64,000 nucleotides of DNA, from the NCBI GenBank assembly GCA_963721075.1, contig CAVRHV010000007.1, forward strand, positions 189,075-253,074, read 5' to 3'. Of this stretch, positions 63,216 to 64,000 are shown piece by piece (the stretch's first letter is position 1; each line of letters opens with the position of its first letter). The notes below the pieces were generated by a model. It was not told the DNA's origin. It worked only from the letters and a program-made list of their open reading frames with translations, and did not search any database. Position numbers and translations under genes: made by a program. Source of the stretch: DATFVA01 sp963721075. GTDB lineage: Bacteria > Bacteroidota > Ignavibacteria > Ignavibacteriales > Ignavibacteriaceae.

Positions 63216-64000
63216 ATGATTGAATTAAAATTCACAGCAGAAAAGATAGATGGACAGATAGTTGGCGGCGTAATAGCCGCCGACTCTGTTTCTTCTGCAA
63301 AACAAAAAGCTAACTTGATTGCAGTGCAGAATAATTTCCGCATAAAAAAGCTGGAAAGGAAAAGCACTTTTGTCTATAAAGTACGCAGGGGAAATGAAAA
63401 ACCGGTGATGGGGGAACAGAAAGCCTTTAATAAACAGGAAGTAATCTCGGCATTAACTCTTCTCGGATACCAGGTAGTAGGTGTAAACAAAAAAATTGTC
63501 GACATTCAAATGAAGCCATCGACAGCAGATATTTTAATGTTTGTTAAAGTCTGCTCTGATATGCTGGACGAGAAAATGTCATACGGAGAAATTCTTTCCT
63601 TTGTTATAAATGATACCCGTAATAAAGTCCTTAAAGAAACCCTAAAAGAGATAAGCAAGGATCTTAAGCAGGGGGAGGACAGTGAAGCTGCTTTCATGAA
63701 GCATAGAAATATCTTTGGTTATTTTACTGCTTTTATGCTTGGGCTTGCTTCCAAAAGCGGTAATATGGCCGAGGTTTATAGGGCAACTGCAAAATTTCTT
63801 GAGAGAAGGCATGAATTTAAAAGAAGTTTGCGCAGTGCTTTAATAACTCCTCTGGTTACTGTACTTGTTCTTAATGCTGCCGTCATCTGGTATGTCGCCT
63901 ATATTTTTCCAGCAACCGCTGAATTATTTTTAAGATATAATATGAAGCTGCCGCCAATGACTCAGTTTACTCTCGATATGGCATATTGGATGCAAGCAAA
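63216..64000 (+). CDS. PilC/GspF-type inner-membrane assembly protein, 5' part
   Basis: Partial (about 261 residues), open at the right edge. The N-terminal ~95 residues are a soluble segment (LKFTAEKIDGQIVGGVIAA), followed by the T2SS F domain: IQMKPSTADILMFVKVCSDM, LASKSGNMAEVYRATAKFLE (typical F-domain helix), then the first span VTVLVLNAAVIWYVAYIFP. It anchors the pilus or secretion platform in the inner membrane. The ATG abuts the pilin-like stop (TAAATG), so it is coupled. The assembly ATPase would be expected nearby beyond this window. Confidence 0.9.
   Translation, partial: MIELKFTAEKIDGQIVGGVIAADSVSSAKQKANLIAVQNNFRIKKLERKSTFVYKVRRGNEKPVMGEQKAFNKQEVISALTLLGYQVVGVNKKIVDIQMKPSTADILMFVKVCSDMLDEKMSYGEILSFVINDTRNKVLKETLKEISKDLKQGEDSEAAFMKHRNIFGYFTAFMLGLASKSGNMAEVYRATAKFLERRHEFKRSLRSALITPLVTVLVLNAAVIWYVAYIFPATAELFLRYNMKLPPMTQFTLDMAYWMQA

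Overview
The window is A+T-rich bacterial chromosome. It most likely comes from the Ignavibacteria/Chlorobi side of the Bacteroidetes (FCB) group. The evidence is four large exported proteins ending in type IX secretion (T9SS) C-terminal sorting domains with the NYPNPFNP signature (8250-9938, 16372-17580, 18771-20615, 30394-33072), a DUF4783-type protein, and several promoters of the Bacteroidetes form TTTG-N19/20-TAnnTTTG. This placement is inferred from gene content, not from a tree.

Layout. 1-6424 (minus strand) is the transcription/translation block: tRNA-Tyr, tRNA-Gly, tRNA-Thr, rpmG, tRNA-Trp, secE, nusG, rplK, rplA, rplJ, rplL and the 5' two thirds of rpoB, with no tuf. 6614-15855 holds comM, a T9SS cargo gene, nuoG-nuoH-nuoI, an alanine-type aminotransferase and an M16 peptidase. 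15856-20615 holds a hairpin-rich spacer, an 11-bp tandem array, two T9SS cargos and an outer-membrane-type lipoprotein. 20773-24672 is rlmB-lgt-(unknown)-hisS-ptsN. 24922-33072 holds a large Rossmann-type protein, a TlpA-like lipoprotein, AMP nucleosidase, a PAP2 phosphatase and a secreted M14 carboxypeptidase. 33404-51950 is almost entirely minus strand: a ClC channel, a GNAT, a metallophosphatase, a CoA-transferase, alanine dehydrogenase, a 2-hydroxyacid dehydrogenase, an SpmA/SpmB-like membrane protein, a cell-wall amidase, an FMN-barrel protein, an AddA-type helicase-nuclease, a very large sensor kinase and a DUF4783 protein. 52237-57298 holds a fibronectin-III lipoprotein, a second copy of the 11-bp array, the pyrR-pyrB-pyrC operon with a candidate PyrR-binding leader, tRNA-Pro and a lipoprotein.

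The most interesting part is 57531-64000 (plus strand). It carries a sigma-54 activator gene, a near-perfect sigma-54 promoter, a CheW-like gene, four short-leader pilin/pseudopilin-like genes and the start of a PilC/GspF gene. This looks like a regulated surface filament or secretion system of an unusual kind. A second sigma-54-type promoter precedes the fibronectin-III lipoprotein gene at 53067, so the two loci may share control.

Quality. At least twelve apparent single-base frameshifts interrupt genes, including essential ones (rpoB twice, nuoG, nuoH, nuoI, pyrR, the sensor kinase, and the major pilin-like gene three times). Both reading frames continue as good family sequence on each side of every break, so I read them as sequencing or assembly indels rather than pseudogenes, and I annotate the whole spans.
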